Shown: in pieces, positions 1 through 8,707 of the stretch
Position numbering within the stretch: position 1 is the stretch's first letter
Layout of the letters: every line of letters starts with the position of its first letter
DNA from: Treponema_B putidum
Lineage (GTDB): Bacteria > Spirochaetota > Spirochaetia > Treponematales > Treponemataceae
Assembly (NCBI RefSeq): GCF_007830595.1
Contig: NZ_VLLD01000014.1
Length of the DNA stretch: 64,000 nucleotides
Direction: 5' to 3' (one strand)
Made by a program: the position numbers and the translations under genes
The notes under the pieces: generated by a model
Database searches by the model: none
Seen by the model: only the letters and a program-made list of their open reading frames with translations
What the model was told of the DNA's origin: nothing

Positions 1-2
1 TT

Positions 3-263
3 ACAGCTCAACAGCTATTGGATATAGCAAGAAAAGAATGGGTTGTAGAAACCATGCATTGGTTATTAGATGTTCATTTTAGAGAAGACTTTTGTCGGCT
101 TTTAGATAAAAATCTACAACAAGCCTTGAACATAGGACGGAAAGTGGCGTTAAATTTGGTCTCGCGATACAAACAAAAAAATGCACCTAAATCTTCTTTG
201 TCACACATTATGTTTAAAGCTCTCATGGATATATCTTTTATCAAAAAAATATTACAAAATTGA
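3..263 (+). pseudogene. ISAs1-family transposase, C-terminal fragment
   Basis: The open frame enters from the window edge and ends at 263. It encodes about 86 residues resembling the C-terminus of ISAs1-family (DDE) transposases, with the typical run IARKEW..ETMHWLLDVHF..EDFCR followed by ..NIGRKVALNL. The DDE core lies outside the window, so whether the rest is intact cannot be judged here. Only about a dozen bases separate its stop from sequence that still reads as the neighbouring ABC transporter. No recognisable terminal inverted repeat fits in that gap, so the IS end appears lost. Confidence 0.75.
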
Positions 264-1409
264 TTTCCATGTGCCTGAGCCGTTTTCTCCTACAATTGCA
301 AGAGTTTTTCCTTTAGGAATTACAAAATTTAAATTATGTAAAACCTCCATTTCGGAATCAGGATAAGAAAAACAAAGATTTTTTACTTCAATTTCAGGCG
401 GTTCCGTAATTTTAATTTCATATTTTTGTTTTTTCGTTTCATTCATCAGTACTTCAAGAGCGTTAAGTTCCGCTCCGGCAGCTCGTATTACCGAAAAATC
501 ATTATCAAATATATTTTCTATAATAAAAATAAGCGTTCCTGATGTTGCAAAAACAGTTCCAAAACTTGCTATTGAAATTTTTTGGTTAAGAAGCAAATAT
601 ATTGAATATCCAAAAAGTAAAAAATAAAATATAAAATTCAAAGCTTTTACCTTTAAATCTATTTTTAAGTTTTGTTTTTTAATATTAATGTTCAAATCTT
701 CTACATCTTCAGAAATTTTTTTATATTTTTTTAATAAGAATGAAACTATATCCAAGGTTCTGGTTTCTTTAAAAAATTCTTTTGAAGTAATCATTTTTTC
801 AGTATATGATTTTCTATGACGGACTTGAGCCAAAGCGTCGGTTTCATTTTCATAATTTAAAAGCTGATATTTAAATATAATAAAGTTGGGAATAATTATT
901 GCAAGAAAACTAAAGCCTAATATAATATCAAATGTAAATAAATAATATGACATTGATATTATTGCAGGTATTGTTGAGGTAAAGGTCATAATAATTATCA
1001 TTGCAACATATCCCGATACAAAAGCTCCTTCTCTGGCTAAATTCAACCTTTCAATATTATGAGCCGAATCAAAAAAAATAAGAGGTTTACTGATTAATTT
1101 TTTATGGAGTAAAAAATTAACATAGCCTGAAACTTTTTTTGCATTTATTTCAATAAGGTAATTTATAAATCCGTTAATAAAAAAATTAAAAGCAATTGAA
1201 AAAACAAAAATACTTAAATTTAAAATAAAAATTTTATCAAATATTTGAGAATTTGAACTTTCAAGGTATGAAAAAAGGTTGAATGTTGCCTTTGTTACAA
1301 AACCAAAACTCAATCCGTCAATGATTGATATAAATATGATAAAAATAAAATATGTTTTTCCTGCACGCAAAGAATTTAAAATAGACATTTTTATTAAACT
1401 CAACTTCAT
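252..1409 (-). pseudogene. ABC exporter half-transporter truncated at Walker A
   Basis: This encodes a membrane domain (several hydrophobic segments over roughly residues 1-310) followed by the start of a nucleotide-binding domain (IEVKNLCFSYP.., then GENGSG). The reading frame leaves family homology exactly inside the Walker A motif: GENGSG is followed by TWKSIL and a stop where GKST/S is expected. The rest of the ATPase domain is missing and ISAs1 transposase sequence sits in its place. The start codon overlaps the end of the upstream half-transporter gene (1406-1409), so the pair was probably a heterodimeric exporter. Without the lysine, signature and Walker B motifs the product cannot be an active ATPase. 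The original substrate is unknown. Confidence 0.8.
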
Positions 1410-3147
1410 GAATATAACTCCTTTTGTGTATTATACATTTGAGCATAAATCCCTTTTTTTTGAATTAAATCATTATGTGAGCCTGTTTCGGCAATAACTC
1501 CATCTTTTAAAACTATTATTTTATCTACAAGCGGAGTAATGCCCAGTCTATGGCTTATAAAAACAGCTGTTTTATTTTTTATTATGTCTTTTAAAAAAGT
1601 ATAAATTTTTGATTCTTGTGATGGACTTAAAGCTGCAGTCGGTTCATCAAAGATAACAATCTTTGCATTGCTTATAAAATTTCTAGCCATCGCAATATTT
1701 TGCCATTGCCCTCCCGAAAGATTTACCGATTTATCATCTCCTTTTCTCAAAACAGATTCCTTATCAATTCCGTTTAATGAAAATAAGCTGATAGCATTTT
1801 GAATTTCAGATATCGAAGCTTTTGGATTACCTATTTGTATATTTTCAATTAAGTTTAAATAGTATCTGCCGTAATCCTGAAATACAACAGCAAAGTTTTC
1901 GGATATGGATTTAGGAGTTAATGTTTTTAATTCTTTATCATTTAATAAAATCTCACCTGAATAATTTTTATAAAGACCTAAAAGAAGTTTTATAAATGTT
2001 GTTTTACCGCACCCATTTTCTCCTACAATTGCATAAGACTTATTTAATTTAAAATCATAGTTAATATCATGTAGAATTACTTTTTTTGAAAAAGGATAAA
2101 TAAAGTTTAAATTTTTTATATTTAAACTTTTAATCTTATCAATAAAAATAGATTCATTATTATCTATTTCATTAAATGATTCAAATTCATTAAAGTCTTT
2201 TAAGTAATTCGATAATTCCGATTTTATTTCAAGAACAGAATATAAATCCCAGCGGATTATATTTAAAAAAGATGATAGCTGTTTTATACTTGCAATTAAA
2301 AAACCGATAGAGATAAGATTTGATTTTACCTTTAATGAAAGCTCAATTATAAAATAAACAAAAATAAGCAAGGTTAAAAAACTTGATGACTCCAAACGTA
2401 AAATATTTTTTAATTTTGTCTTTTTTTCATGTTGAATCAAAGTTTTGTTCAATTTACGGTATTTACAATTTATAGCATCGCATAATTATAAATTAATTTT
2501 TCTTGTCCGAATTCTCCTTGACAAAGAATATCGGAATAATAGTCGCACATTCGGTCCAAAAAGGTATCTTCTTTTTTTTGGGTGTAATTTCTTTTTCCGT
2601 TATAATCTGAAATTAAAATAACGGCAGTAATGCCCGCTAAAATAATAAGTCCCTTTATTCCCATAACTGAAAACACAATTATTATAATTGACATTAATTG
2701 AAATAAAATTCTAAATATTGAAAGCAGCTTATTATGTTTTTGAATAAAGTCTTTTAATATTTCTTTTTTTATTAAATTGATTTTATCATAAAGCTCTGCA
2801 TTCTCAATATAATAATATTCCAACCTGCTCATTTTACTTATAAACTTAGTTTCTAAAGCTAGGTTTATCTTTTTTACCTGTTTATAGCTAATCCGTCTTA
2901 TAAAAATATCAAAAAAATAATTTAAAAAGATAAGCGAGAAAAATAATATAACTGCTAAACCTATTTGCTCTTTTATTTCTCCTACTTTTTTTAGTTCTAT
3001 CACACTATCCGTCAAAAAAGTAAAAGTTAGTACTTCTAAAAGCGGATAAAAACCGTTAAAAGCCAACTGAAACAGCTTAATAAAAAAATAAGACTGACTT
3101 ATTTTAAAAGGAATTGTTAAAAATGTTATGATTTTATTTTTTTGCAT
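1406..3147 (-). pseudogene. ABC exporter, permease plus ATPase, split by a frameshift
   Basis: Two adjacent frames together make one ABC exporter of about 580 residues. The N-terminal part (3147 down to 2470) is a membrane domain ending ..QEKLIYNYAML. The second frame continues without a gap (..DAINCKYRKLNKTLIQHEKK..) through the rest of the membrane domain and a complete ATPase domain: GENGCGKTT Walker A, LSGGQ signature, IVIFDEP Walker B and a switch histidine in FISHR. One missing base near 2479 accounts for the split. It overlaps the second half-transporter by 4 bp at its 3' end. The frameshift could be a real mutation, a sequencing error or a programmed event. With the partner gene truncated as well, decay is the simplest reading. 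Confidence 0.8.
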
Positions 3148-3367
3148 ACAATATTACCCTCCATTAATAAAAACTGTCAAACAACACACAGTCAAATTAA
3201 TTCTTTATCTAAGAAAGAGAATGTGTTTTTTTGCAGTTTATGATATCTGTTTAATATCATCAGGGCAGCTTAAATGCCCTATCGGGTAATATTGCTCATA
3301 ATGAAAGCAGTATAACACAATAAGAAGAATCTTATTGCCGAAAAATTATATTTCTGTAGAGTTTTCT

Positions 3368-3874
3368 CTATTGCCCCTTGTATTCTTCTAGGGAGTCGGA
3401 AATATGTTCTAGGATTATACCGGCTTTTTTAAACATTTCGATTGTGTCGGCTGAGTCATGGTAGCGTTTTTCGGCTACGACACGTACAATCCCGCAGTTT
3501 ATTATGAGCATAGCGCATGTGCGGCAAGGCGTCATTTTGCAGTAAAGGGTCGCTCCGTCTATGCTGATGCCCCGCTTTGCTGCCTGACAGATGGCGTTTT
3601 GTTCCGCATGGACTGTTCTCACGCAGTGCTGGGTAATTGAACCGTCTTCGTGCTGGACTTTTTTAAATTGGTGGCCTACATCGTCGCAGTGAGGAAGGCC
3701 TGTAGGAGCTCCTACATAGCCGGTAACAAGAATTTGATGATCGCGTGCAATAACACAGCCCGACCTTCCCCGGTCACAGGTTGCCCGCTTTGCAATAGCC
3801 CGGCAGACATCCATAAAGTATTCATCCCATGACGGCCGTCTATATTTTTCTTCGTTACTATTCGCTTCTATCAT
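3368..3874 (-). CDS. dCMP deaminase family protein (ComEB-like)
   Basis: A zinc-dependent cytidine/deoxycytidylate deaminase of 168 residues. It is expected to convert dCMP to dUMP for thymidylate synthesis. The zinc ligands and catalytic glutamate are visible as HAEQNA (about residue 90) and PCRTCAM (about residue 115). The start is set at the ATG at 3874 because AAGGAAGG lies 8 nt upstream; a GTG nine bases earlier sits on top of that site. It lies downstream of kbl but a terminator separates them. The 220 bp beyond its 3' end hold only a small hairpin near 3265 and no gene I can see. Confidence 0.9.
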   Translation of the reverse strand: MIEANSNEEKYRRPSWDEYFMDVCRAIAKRATCDRGRSGCVIARDHQILVTGYVGAPTGLPHCDDVGHQFKKVQHEDGSITQHCVRTVHAEQNAICQAAKRGISIDGATLYCKMTPCRTCAMLIINCGIVRVVAEKRYHDSADTIEMFKKAGIILEHISDSLEEYKGQ

Positions 3875-3910
3875 AAAAAGCACCTTCCTTATCTACAAAA
3901 TTCAAATAAA

Positions 3911-3945
3911 GCACCGGTTTGATATTTTCAAATCGGTGCTTTTTA
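3911..3945 (-). terminator. intrinsic terminator after kbl
   Basis: Arms GCACCGGTTT (3911-3920) and AATCGGTGC (3931-3939) pair around an A/T loop and are flanked by T-rich sequence on both strands. It lies between kbl and the deaminase gene and probably ends the kbl transcript. Confidence 0.7.
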
Positions 3946-3960
3946 TCTTAAACAATCGAA

Positions 3961-5148
3961 TTAAAGAATTCCCATTTCTTTGCCGACTTTTTCACAGATT
4001 TTTACGGCTCTATCAAGCTGTTCGGTGGTGTGGCCTGCCGTAACCATACATCGGACTCTTCCTGTTCCCTTAGGAACTGTGGGGAATACGATGGGGCCTG
4101 AGAACATACCGTTTTCAAAGAGTTTTTTCGAGAATTCTATGGTCTTGGCTTCATCACCGATAATAATCGGGGTAATCGGTGTTTCGCTGTGACCGATATT
4201 GTAGCCGAGTTTTCCTAAGCCTTCTTTAAAGTGCTTGGCGTTTGCCCAAAGTTTATCCGTATATTCTGTTGATTCCATGAGCATCTTAACGGCTTCAATA
4301 GCGGCTCCTACGGCTGCAGGAGGTAAGCCTGTTGAGAATAAGAAAGGCCGTCCCCTGTTTTTAAGCCAGTCGATAGTTACCTTTTTTCCTGCAACATAAC
4401 CGCCTACAACACCGATAGCTTTTGAAAGGGTTCCCATTGCAACGTCAACTCTTCCGTGAAGTTTAAAGTGGTCTACGGTTCCGCGTCCGCTTTCTCCCAA
4501 AACACCGCTTGAGTGAGCATCGTCGACATAAGTAAGACAATTGTATTTTTCTGCAAGAGCAACGATTTCAGGAAGTTTTGCTATATCTCCGTCCATTGAA
4601 AAAACGCCGTCGGTTATAATTAAAACATTGTTGTAGTTATTTCTTTTTTCTTTTAAAACTCTTTCAAGGTCGGCCATATCTGAGTGCTGAAAAACGGCCT
4701 TATCGGCTTTTGAAAGGCGGGTACCGTCGATGATTGAAGCGTGGTTCAGCTGATCCGAAATTATTAGGTCACCCTTATCTGTAATGGCCTGAATAACACC
4801 TGCATTACAATTAAAACCCGATTGGAAAGCTAAAACGGCTTCTTCTCTTTTAAATTCGGCTAAAAGTTTTTCCAAGTCATCATGTATTTTCATATTGCCG
4901 ATGATGGGGCGTACGGCACCGGCACCGGCTCCGTATTTTTCGATAGCCTCAATAGCGGCTTTTTTTAGCCTCGGATGATTTGCAAATCCTAAATAGTTGT
5001 TGGATGACAGGTTAATAACTTTTTTCCCGTTAATAACACATTCCGCATCGCTAGGCCCTTCAAGAGTAACAAGTTCTTTATACAAGCCCTGTTCTTTTAA
5101 TTCTTGAACTTTTTTTTGCAAAAATTCCATATCATGGATATTCGACAT
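3961..5148 (-). CDS. kbl: glycine C-acetyltransferase (2-amino-3-ketobutyrate CoA ligase)
   Basis: A PLP-dependent alpha-oxoamine synthase of 395 residues, full length for the family. It cleaves 2-amino-3-ketobutyrate with CoA to glycine and acetyl-CoA in threonine breakdown. The PLP lysine lies in GTLSKAIG (about residue 244). YVDDAHSSGVLG and the C-terminal GRVRCMVTAGHT are family hallmarks. AGGGGGA precedes the ATG. No threonine dehydrogenase gene (tdh) lies next to it, so its substrate source is not shown here. Its promoter overlaps that of the divergent pseudouridine synthase gene. The related 8-amino-7-oxononanoate synthase is the alternative, but overall similarity favours Kbl. Confidence 0.9.
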   Translation of the reverse strand: MSNIHDMEFLQKKVQELKEQGLYKELVTLEGPSDAECVINGKKVINLSSNNYLGFANHPRLKKAAIEAIEKYGAGAGAVRPIIGNMKIHDDLEKLLAEFKREEAVLAFQSGFNCNAGVIQAITDKGDLIISDQLNHASIIDGTRLSKADKAVFQHSDMADLERVLKEKRNNYNNVLIITDGVFSMDGDIAKLPEIVALAEKYNCLTYVDDAHSSGVLGESGRGTVDHFKLHGRVDVAMGTLSKAIGVVGGYVAGKKVTIDWLKNRGRPFLFSTGLPPAAVGAAIEAVKMLMESTEYTDKLWANAKHFKEGLGKLGYNIGHSETPITPIIIGDEAKTIEFSKKLFENGMFSGPIVFPTVPKGTGRVRCMVTAGHTTEQLDRAVKICEKVGKEMGIL

Positions 5149-5207
5149 AGGTTCCCCCTAAAAAATATTTAAAATTCTTAAAGATAAACGGACTTTAAGA
5201 TGAAGAT

Positions 5208-5258
5208 ATTATTTATTTTTTTAACGATATTGTCAAGAGCTGTGAATTATTGTATAAT
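5208..5258. promoter_or_regulatory. divergent sigma70 promoters with overlapping -35 boxes
   Basis: Plus strand: TTGTCA (5230-5235), 17 bp, TATAAT (5253-5258), reading into the pseudouridine synthase gene. Minus strand: TTGACA (5236-5231), 17 bp, AATAAT (5213-5208), reading into kbl. The two -35 boxes share five base pairs, so polymerase should occupy only one promoter at a time. Confidence 0.75.
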
Positions 5259-5283
5259 CGCCCGCAAAGTTTGAGGTTTTAAA

Positions 5284-5991
5284 GTGCATAATGAAGTGAG
5301 AATTTTATTTGAGGACAATTTTTTTGCGGTGGTTTTAAAAAACTGCGGGGACAATTCTCAAGTCTTCTTTAAAAAGACCTTTAGCGAAAAAAAATATGCC
5401 GAGGCAGTAAACCGATTGGATAGACCTGTCAGCGGCTTAGTTCTTATAGCTTTTTCTACTTCAATGCACACAAAGCTAAATAATCTTTTTAAAGAAAAAA
5501 AGGTAAAAAAAGAATATTGGGCAATCTGTAAAAAAAAAGAAGAATTAAGGCCGGCAGCCGATTCAGGAATAAGCCGTACCGCTCCCGTTCTTTATAAAAA
5601 AGAATTTTGTGAAAACTATCTTGAGTTTAATACAAAAATACAAAAGGGCTTTGTAACGGAATCAAAGCAAAGAGGAAAAAAAGCCTCTCTTTATTGGGAA
5701 CTTGCAGGACTTGGCGATAACTATAATTTTTTACGCATCTTTCCCGAAACAGGCCGCACCCATCAAATTCGTATTCAGCTTGCCCATTTGGGGATTCCCA
5801 TAAAGGGAGACATAAAATACGGTTTTGAACGCACGGAAAAATCGGGCGGAATAAGGCTTCACGCCTACTCCCTAAAATTCTGTCATCCTCAAACAAAAAA
5901 GCAAATAGAAGTTTCGGCCCTTCCTCCGTCTCCCGATCCCCTATGGTCAGCCTGCATCGAAGCCTGCTTGGAGGCAAGCTCTAAGTCCTAG
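5284..5991 (+). CDS. RluA-family RNA pseudouridine synthase
   Basis: A 235-residue pseudouridine synthase acting on rRNA or tRNA. The catalytic motif appears as NRLDRPVSG (about residues 43-51) with the invariant aspartate. ETGRTHQIRIQLAHLG and GDIKYG follow as usual. No S4 domain is present, so it belongs to the short RluA-like group; the target nucleotide cannot be assigned. It begins with GTG, with GAGG seven bases upstream and a good promoter at 5230-5258. Its end overlaps the convergent lptG gene by 11 bp with no terminator between. Confidence 0.88.
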   Translation: MHNEVRILFEDNFFAVVLKNCGDNSQVFFKKTFSEKKYAEAVNRLDRPVSGLVLIAFSTSMHTKLNNLFKEKKVKKEYWAICKKKEELRPAADSGISRTAPVLYKKEFCENYLEFNTKIQKGFVTESKQRGKKASLYWELAGLGDNYNFLRIFPETGRTHQIRIQLAHLGIPIKGDIKYGFERTEKSGGIRLHAYSLKFCHPQTKKQIEVSALPPSPDPLWSACIEACLEASSKS

Positions 5992-7054
5992 ATTTTTTTA
6001 GTAAATAAATACTTAAAATTGAGAAGATAAAAATAGGTGTCCATGCTCCCGCAAGGGGCGAGATGTATTCCCATTTGGCGCTCAACATTGTAACCATTTC
6101 GGTAACATAAAAAAGAGATGCTATTCCTACGCTGACCAAGATACTCATGAGTAATATATTTTTTTTAAATTTACCGCCTAAGGAAATAGAAAAAAACAAA
6201 ACTATAAAAATAGTAAACGGAAATGAAAAGCGCCTGTGATATTTTGAAAGCGCTTCATAATATGGAAGGCCGTTTTTTTTAAGATTTATAATAAATTCTT
6301 TGGCATCCGAAATTCTCATCTCATCAACCGAGCTTAAATTTTTTTGAAAATTAGAAGGCGATTCGGAAAGGACGAGGTCATCGGGAATAAGGTTCGAACA
6401 GTTTACAATATTTTTTTCATTAAACTTGTAAACTTCAGCATCATCAGCTGTCCAGCGGTCTTTATCCCAAACCATATAGACGCTTTTAATAATCAGTGAT
6501 AAATTTCCATTCTCATCACGGACTATTATGTATGCATTTGAAAGAGTTTTATTTTCTGCGTTAAAATAATCTGCCGTGTAAACAATTTTTCCAAGTTCAG
6601 ATAAAATTACCAAATCTTGCGTATCTAAACTTTCTTCTTTTTTTAAAAGCTCCTTTGAGAGTTTTGTTTTTTCATAAAAATATTTTATGACAACATTGTC
6701 TTCAAAAAAAATCATTCCTAACGAAAATAAAATGCCCAAAACTAAAAGGGGCAGGGTAAAACGGCCTAAAGATATTCCGGCCGAAAATATTGATGTAAGT
6801 TCATTGCGGGCATATAAATTCCCCATAGTGTAAGAACCTGCAAAAAGAATTGCAAGAGGCAGTGAATATGAAATACATTTTGGAATATATAGCCACATAA
6901 CTTTTATAATATCCTTAAATCCGGCTCCGTTTTGAAGATAGGCAACTATGTTGGCAAATAAATCTCCCAACTCTAAAAGAAGAATAAAAAAAAGCATTGC
7001 AACAATAAATGTAGGCAGAAAAAGTTTAAGCAAGTATCTTTGAATTAATTTCAC
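5981..7054 (-). CDS. lptG: LPS-export-type permease, LptG/YjgQ family
   Basis: A 357-residue inner-membrane protein of the YjgP/YjgQ family. Three hydrophobic segments lie near the N-terminus, then a long periplasmic domain, then three C-terminal segments. In Gram-negatives LptF and LptG form the permease of the LptB2FG transporter that pulls lipopolysaccharide out of the inner membrane. Treponemes lack classical LPS, so the cargo may be another glycolipid; this is inference. The GTG start at 7054 overlaps the stop of the upstream gene (GTGA), and AGAGGA lies upstream. A longer frame exists but has no ribosome site. Confidence 0.82.
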   Translation of the reverse strand: MKLIQRYLLKLFLPTFIVAMLFFILLLELGDLFANIVAYLQNGAGFKDIIKVMWLYIPKCISYSLPLAILFAGSYTMGNLYARNELTSIFSAGISLGRFTLPLLVLGILFSLGMIFFEDNVVIKYFYEKTKLSKELLKKEESLDTQDLVILSELGKIVYTADYFNAENKTLSNAYIIVRDENGNLSLIIKSVYMVWDKDRWTADDAEVYKFNEKNIVNCSNLIPDDLVLSESPSNFQKNLSSVDEMRISDAKEFIINLKKNGLPYYEALSKYHRRFSFPFTIFIVLFFSISLGGKFKKNILLMSILVSVGIASLFYVTEMVTMLSAKWEYISPLAGAWTPIFIFSILSIYLLKKSRT

Positions 7055-8184
7055 TTGAAAGTCCTCTTTATTGTCAAAAACGCAGTACAAATAACCAACA
7101 AAACATTCGGAAGCCACATTACAAGGGCACCGTTTATACTTAGACCTGATTCAAGGCAGAGCATTTGACCGCCTATCAAAAATGCCCAATAAGCAACTGA
7201 AATTAAAAGGCCTACTATTAAGCCTGTACTTTGATCATAGGTTTTTCCGGAGCGGCTTATTGCAAAAGCCAGCAAGACAAAAAAGAAGGCTCCAAATGGA
7301 ACGGAAAATTTACGGTGCAGTTCCATAACATAAATATTTAAAAGGCGGGGGCTGGTATCCCCTGCTTCTTTTTTTTGCCTTATATCTTTTATTAGGTCAT
7401 ATGAAGTCATTTTATCGGGGCCTGAGCTTGAAATAAATTTAGGGGCGACATCTTTTGCAAGCACATTATAGGTTATACTTTCTCCATAAACAACATCAAA
7501 TTGTGACTTATTGTTTAGGTCTAAATTGATAAGGCGCGGGTTAAGCATTTGAAGCTGCATAATAATCGACCTATCATTGGATTTTTTTACATCGGTTTGA
7601 GATGAGGACAGGAATCTCTTTGTTCCTCTTTGGCTTGAATCGATTATTAAAAGATCATGTATGGAATTATCTTTTATCAGGCCGGAAATAACTATTGAAT
7701 TTTCATTACGTTTTACAGAATAAGATTCAAGTTCAAGAGCAGGAGTTGAAGATGCAATATTGTAAAGCACTTCGTTAAATTTTATAGTACCTTGAGGAAT
7801 CAAAATATCGTTTGTTATAAACGAACCTACCGAAACTAAAACTCCGAGAGAAAAAACAGGAATCAAAATAAAAGAAGTAGAAATGCCTAGCGCATTAATC
7901 GAAATAAATTCATAGTCTGCCGAAAAGCGGCCTAAGCACATCAATGTTCCTATTAAAGCCGAATAAGGTGCTGTTGTTGCAATAACAAAGGGCAGGGAAT
8001 AGAATAAAAGCATTAGGACATCTTTAATGGGGGCTTTTTTTGATAGAATCTCCTCAGCCATCAAAAGGATTTGATTTACAAAAAAGATAAAAAATAAAAA
8101 TAAAAAAGCTACGATGAAATATAAAAGAAGCTCTCTAAAAACATATACAAATATTGTCTTATGATTAAATGATGGGCACCTCAT
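7051..8184 (-). CDS. lptF: LPS-export-type permease, LptF/YjgP family
   Basis: A 377-residue paralogue of the following gene with the same layout: N-terminal membrane segments (about residues 12-110), a central periplasmic domain and three C-terminal segments. It is translationally coupled to lptG by a 4-bp overlap, as expected for partners of one complex. The ATPase partner (LptB) is not in the window. The ribosome site before the ATG is weak (AAAAGAG). It follows dut by 18 bp and is probably part of the rpsO-pnp-dut transcriptional neighbourhood, although a terminator lies between pnp and dut. Confidence 0.82.
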   Translation of the reverse strand: MRCPSFNHKTIFVYVFRELLLYFIVAFLFLFFIFFVNQILLMAEEILSKKAPIKDVLMLLFYSLPFVIATTAPYSALIGTLMCLGRFSADYEFISINALGISTSFILIPVFSLGVLVSVGSFITNDILIPQGTIKFNEVLYNIASSTPALELESYSVKRNENSIVISGLIKDNSIHDLLIIDSSQRGTKRFLSSSQTDVKKSNDRSIIMQLQMLNPRLINLDLNNKSQFDVVYGESITYNVLAKDVAPKFISSSGPDKMTSYDLIKDIRQKKEAGDTSPRLLNIYVMELHRKFSVPFGAFFFVLLAFAISRSGKTYDQSTGLIVGLLISVAYWAFLIGGQMLCLESGLSINGALVMWLPNVLLVICTAFLTIKRTFK

Positions 8185-8202
8185 AAGTTATACTCTTTTT
8201 AA

Positions 8203-8637
8203 TCATTCTATTCCAGTAGAACCGTAGCCCCCTGCTCCGCGTTCGGTATTGGATAATTCATCTTTTTGAACAAAATCAGCCTGAATAGCTTGGGCAATAA
8301 CGGCTTGGGCAATGCGGTCTCCGTTTTCGATTTTAAAATCTTCATTTCCGAGATTTATTAAAAGAACTGCGAGCTCTCCGCGATAGTCCGAATCTACGGT
8401 GCCGGGAGTGTTTAAGACGGTAATACCGTGTTTTAGGGCAAGTCCCGAACGGGGGCGCACTTGAAGCTCAATTCCTTTAGGCAGCTCAGCCGAGAGTCCC
8501 GTAGGAATTAAACATCTTTGCATGGGTTTTAAGATAATGGGTTTTTCGATAAGTGCCCGCAAATCGGCTCCGGCCGAACCGCTTGTTTTGTATTCCGGTA
8601 AAACGGCACCTTCTTTTAACTTTGTAAAAACTTCCAT
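8203..8637 (-). CDS. dut: dUTP diphosphatase
   Basis: A trimeric-type dUTPase of 144 residues. It hydrolyses dUTP to dUMP and keeps uracil out of DNA. Family motifs are in order: AGADLRA (motif 1), PRSGLALKHG (2), LNTPGTVDSDYRGEL (3, with the catalytic Asp), GDRIAQAVI (4) and the glycine-rich C-terminal GGYGSTG (5). The length is normal. Together with the uracil-DNA glycosylase and dCMP deaminase in this window it makes a uracil-control set, although they are not one operon. Confidence 0.95.
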   Translation of the reverse strand: MEVFTKLKEGAVLPEYKTSGSAGADLRALIEKPIILKPMQRCLIPTGLSAELPKGIELQVRPRSGLALKHGITVLNTPGTVDSDYRGELAVLLINLGNEDFKIENGDRIAQAVIAQAIQADFVQKDELSNTERGAGGYGSTGIE

Positions 8638-8672
8638 TTACAATCTCCTAAAATCACCATGCGCAAAATTTA

Positions 8673-8707
8673 AAAGCATGGGCCGAGCAATCGGCTCAAT
8701 GCTTTTT
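8673..8707 (-). terminator. intrinsic terminator after pnp
   Basis: Arms AAAGCAT..GGCCGA and TCGGCTC..ATGCTTT form a long stem directly after the pnp stop codon, followed on the minus strand by TTTTAAATTTT. Confidence 0.75.
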
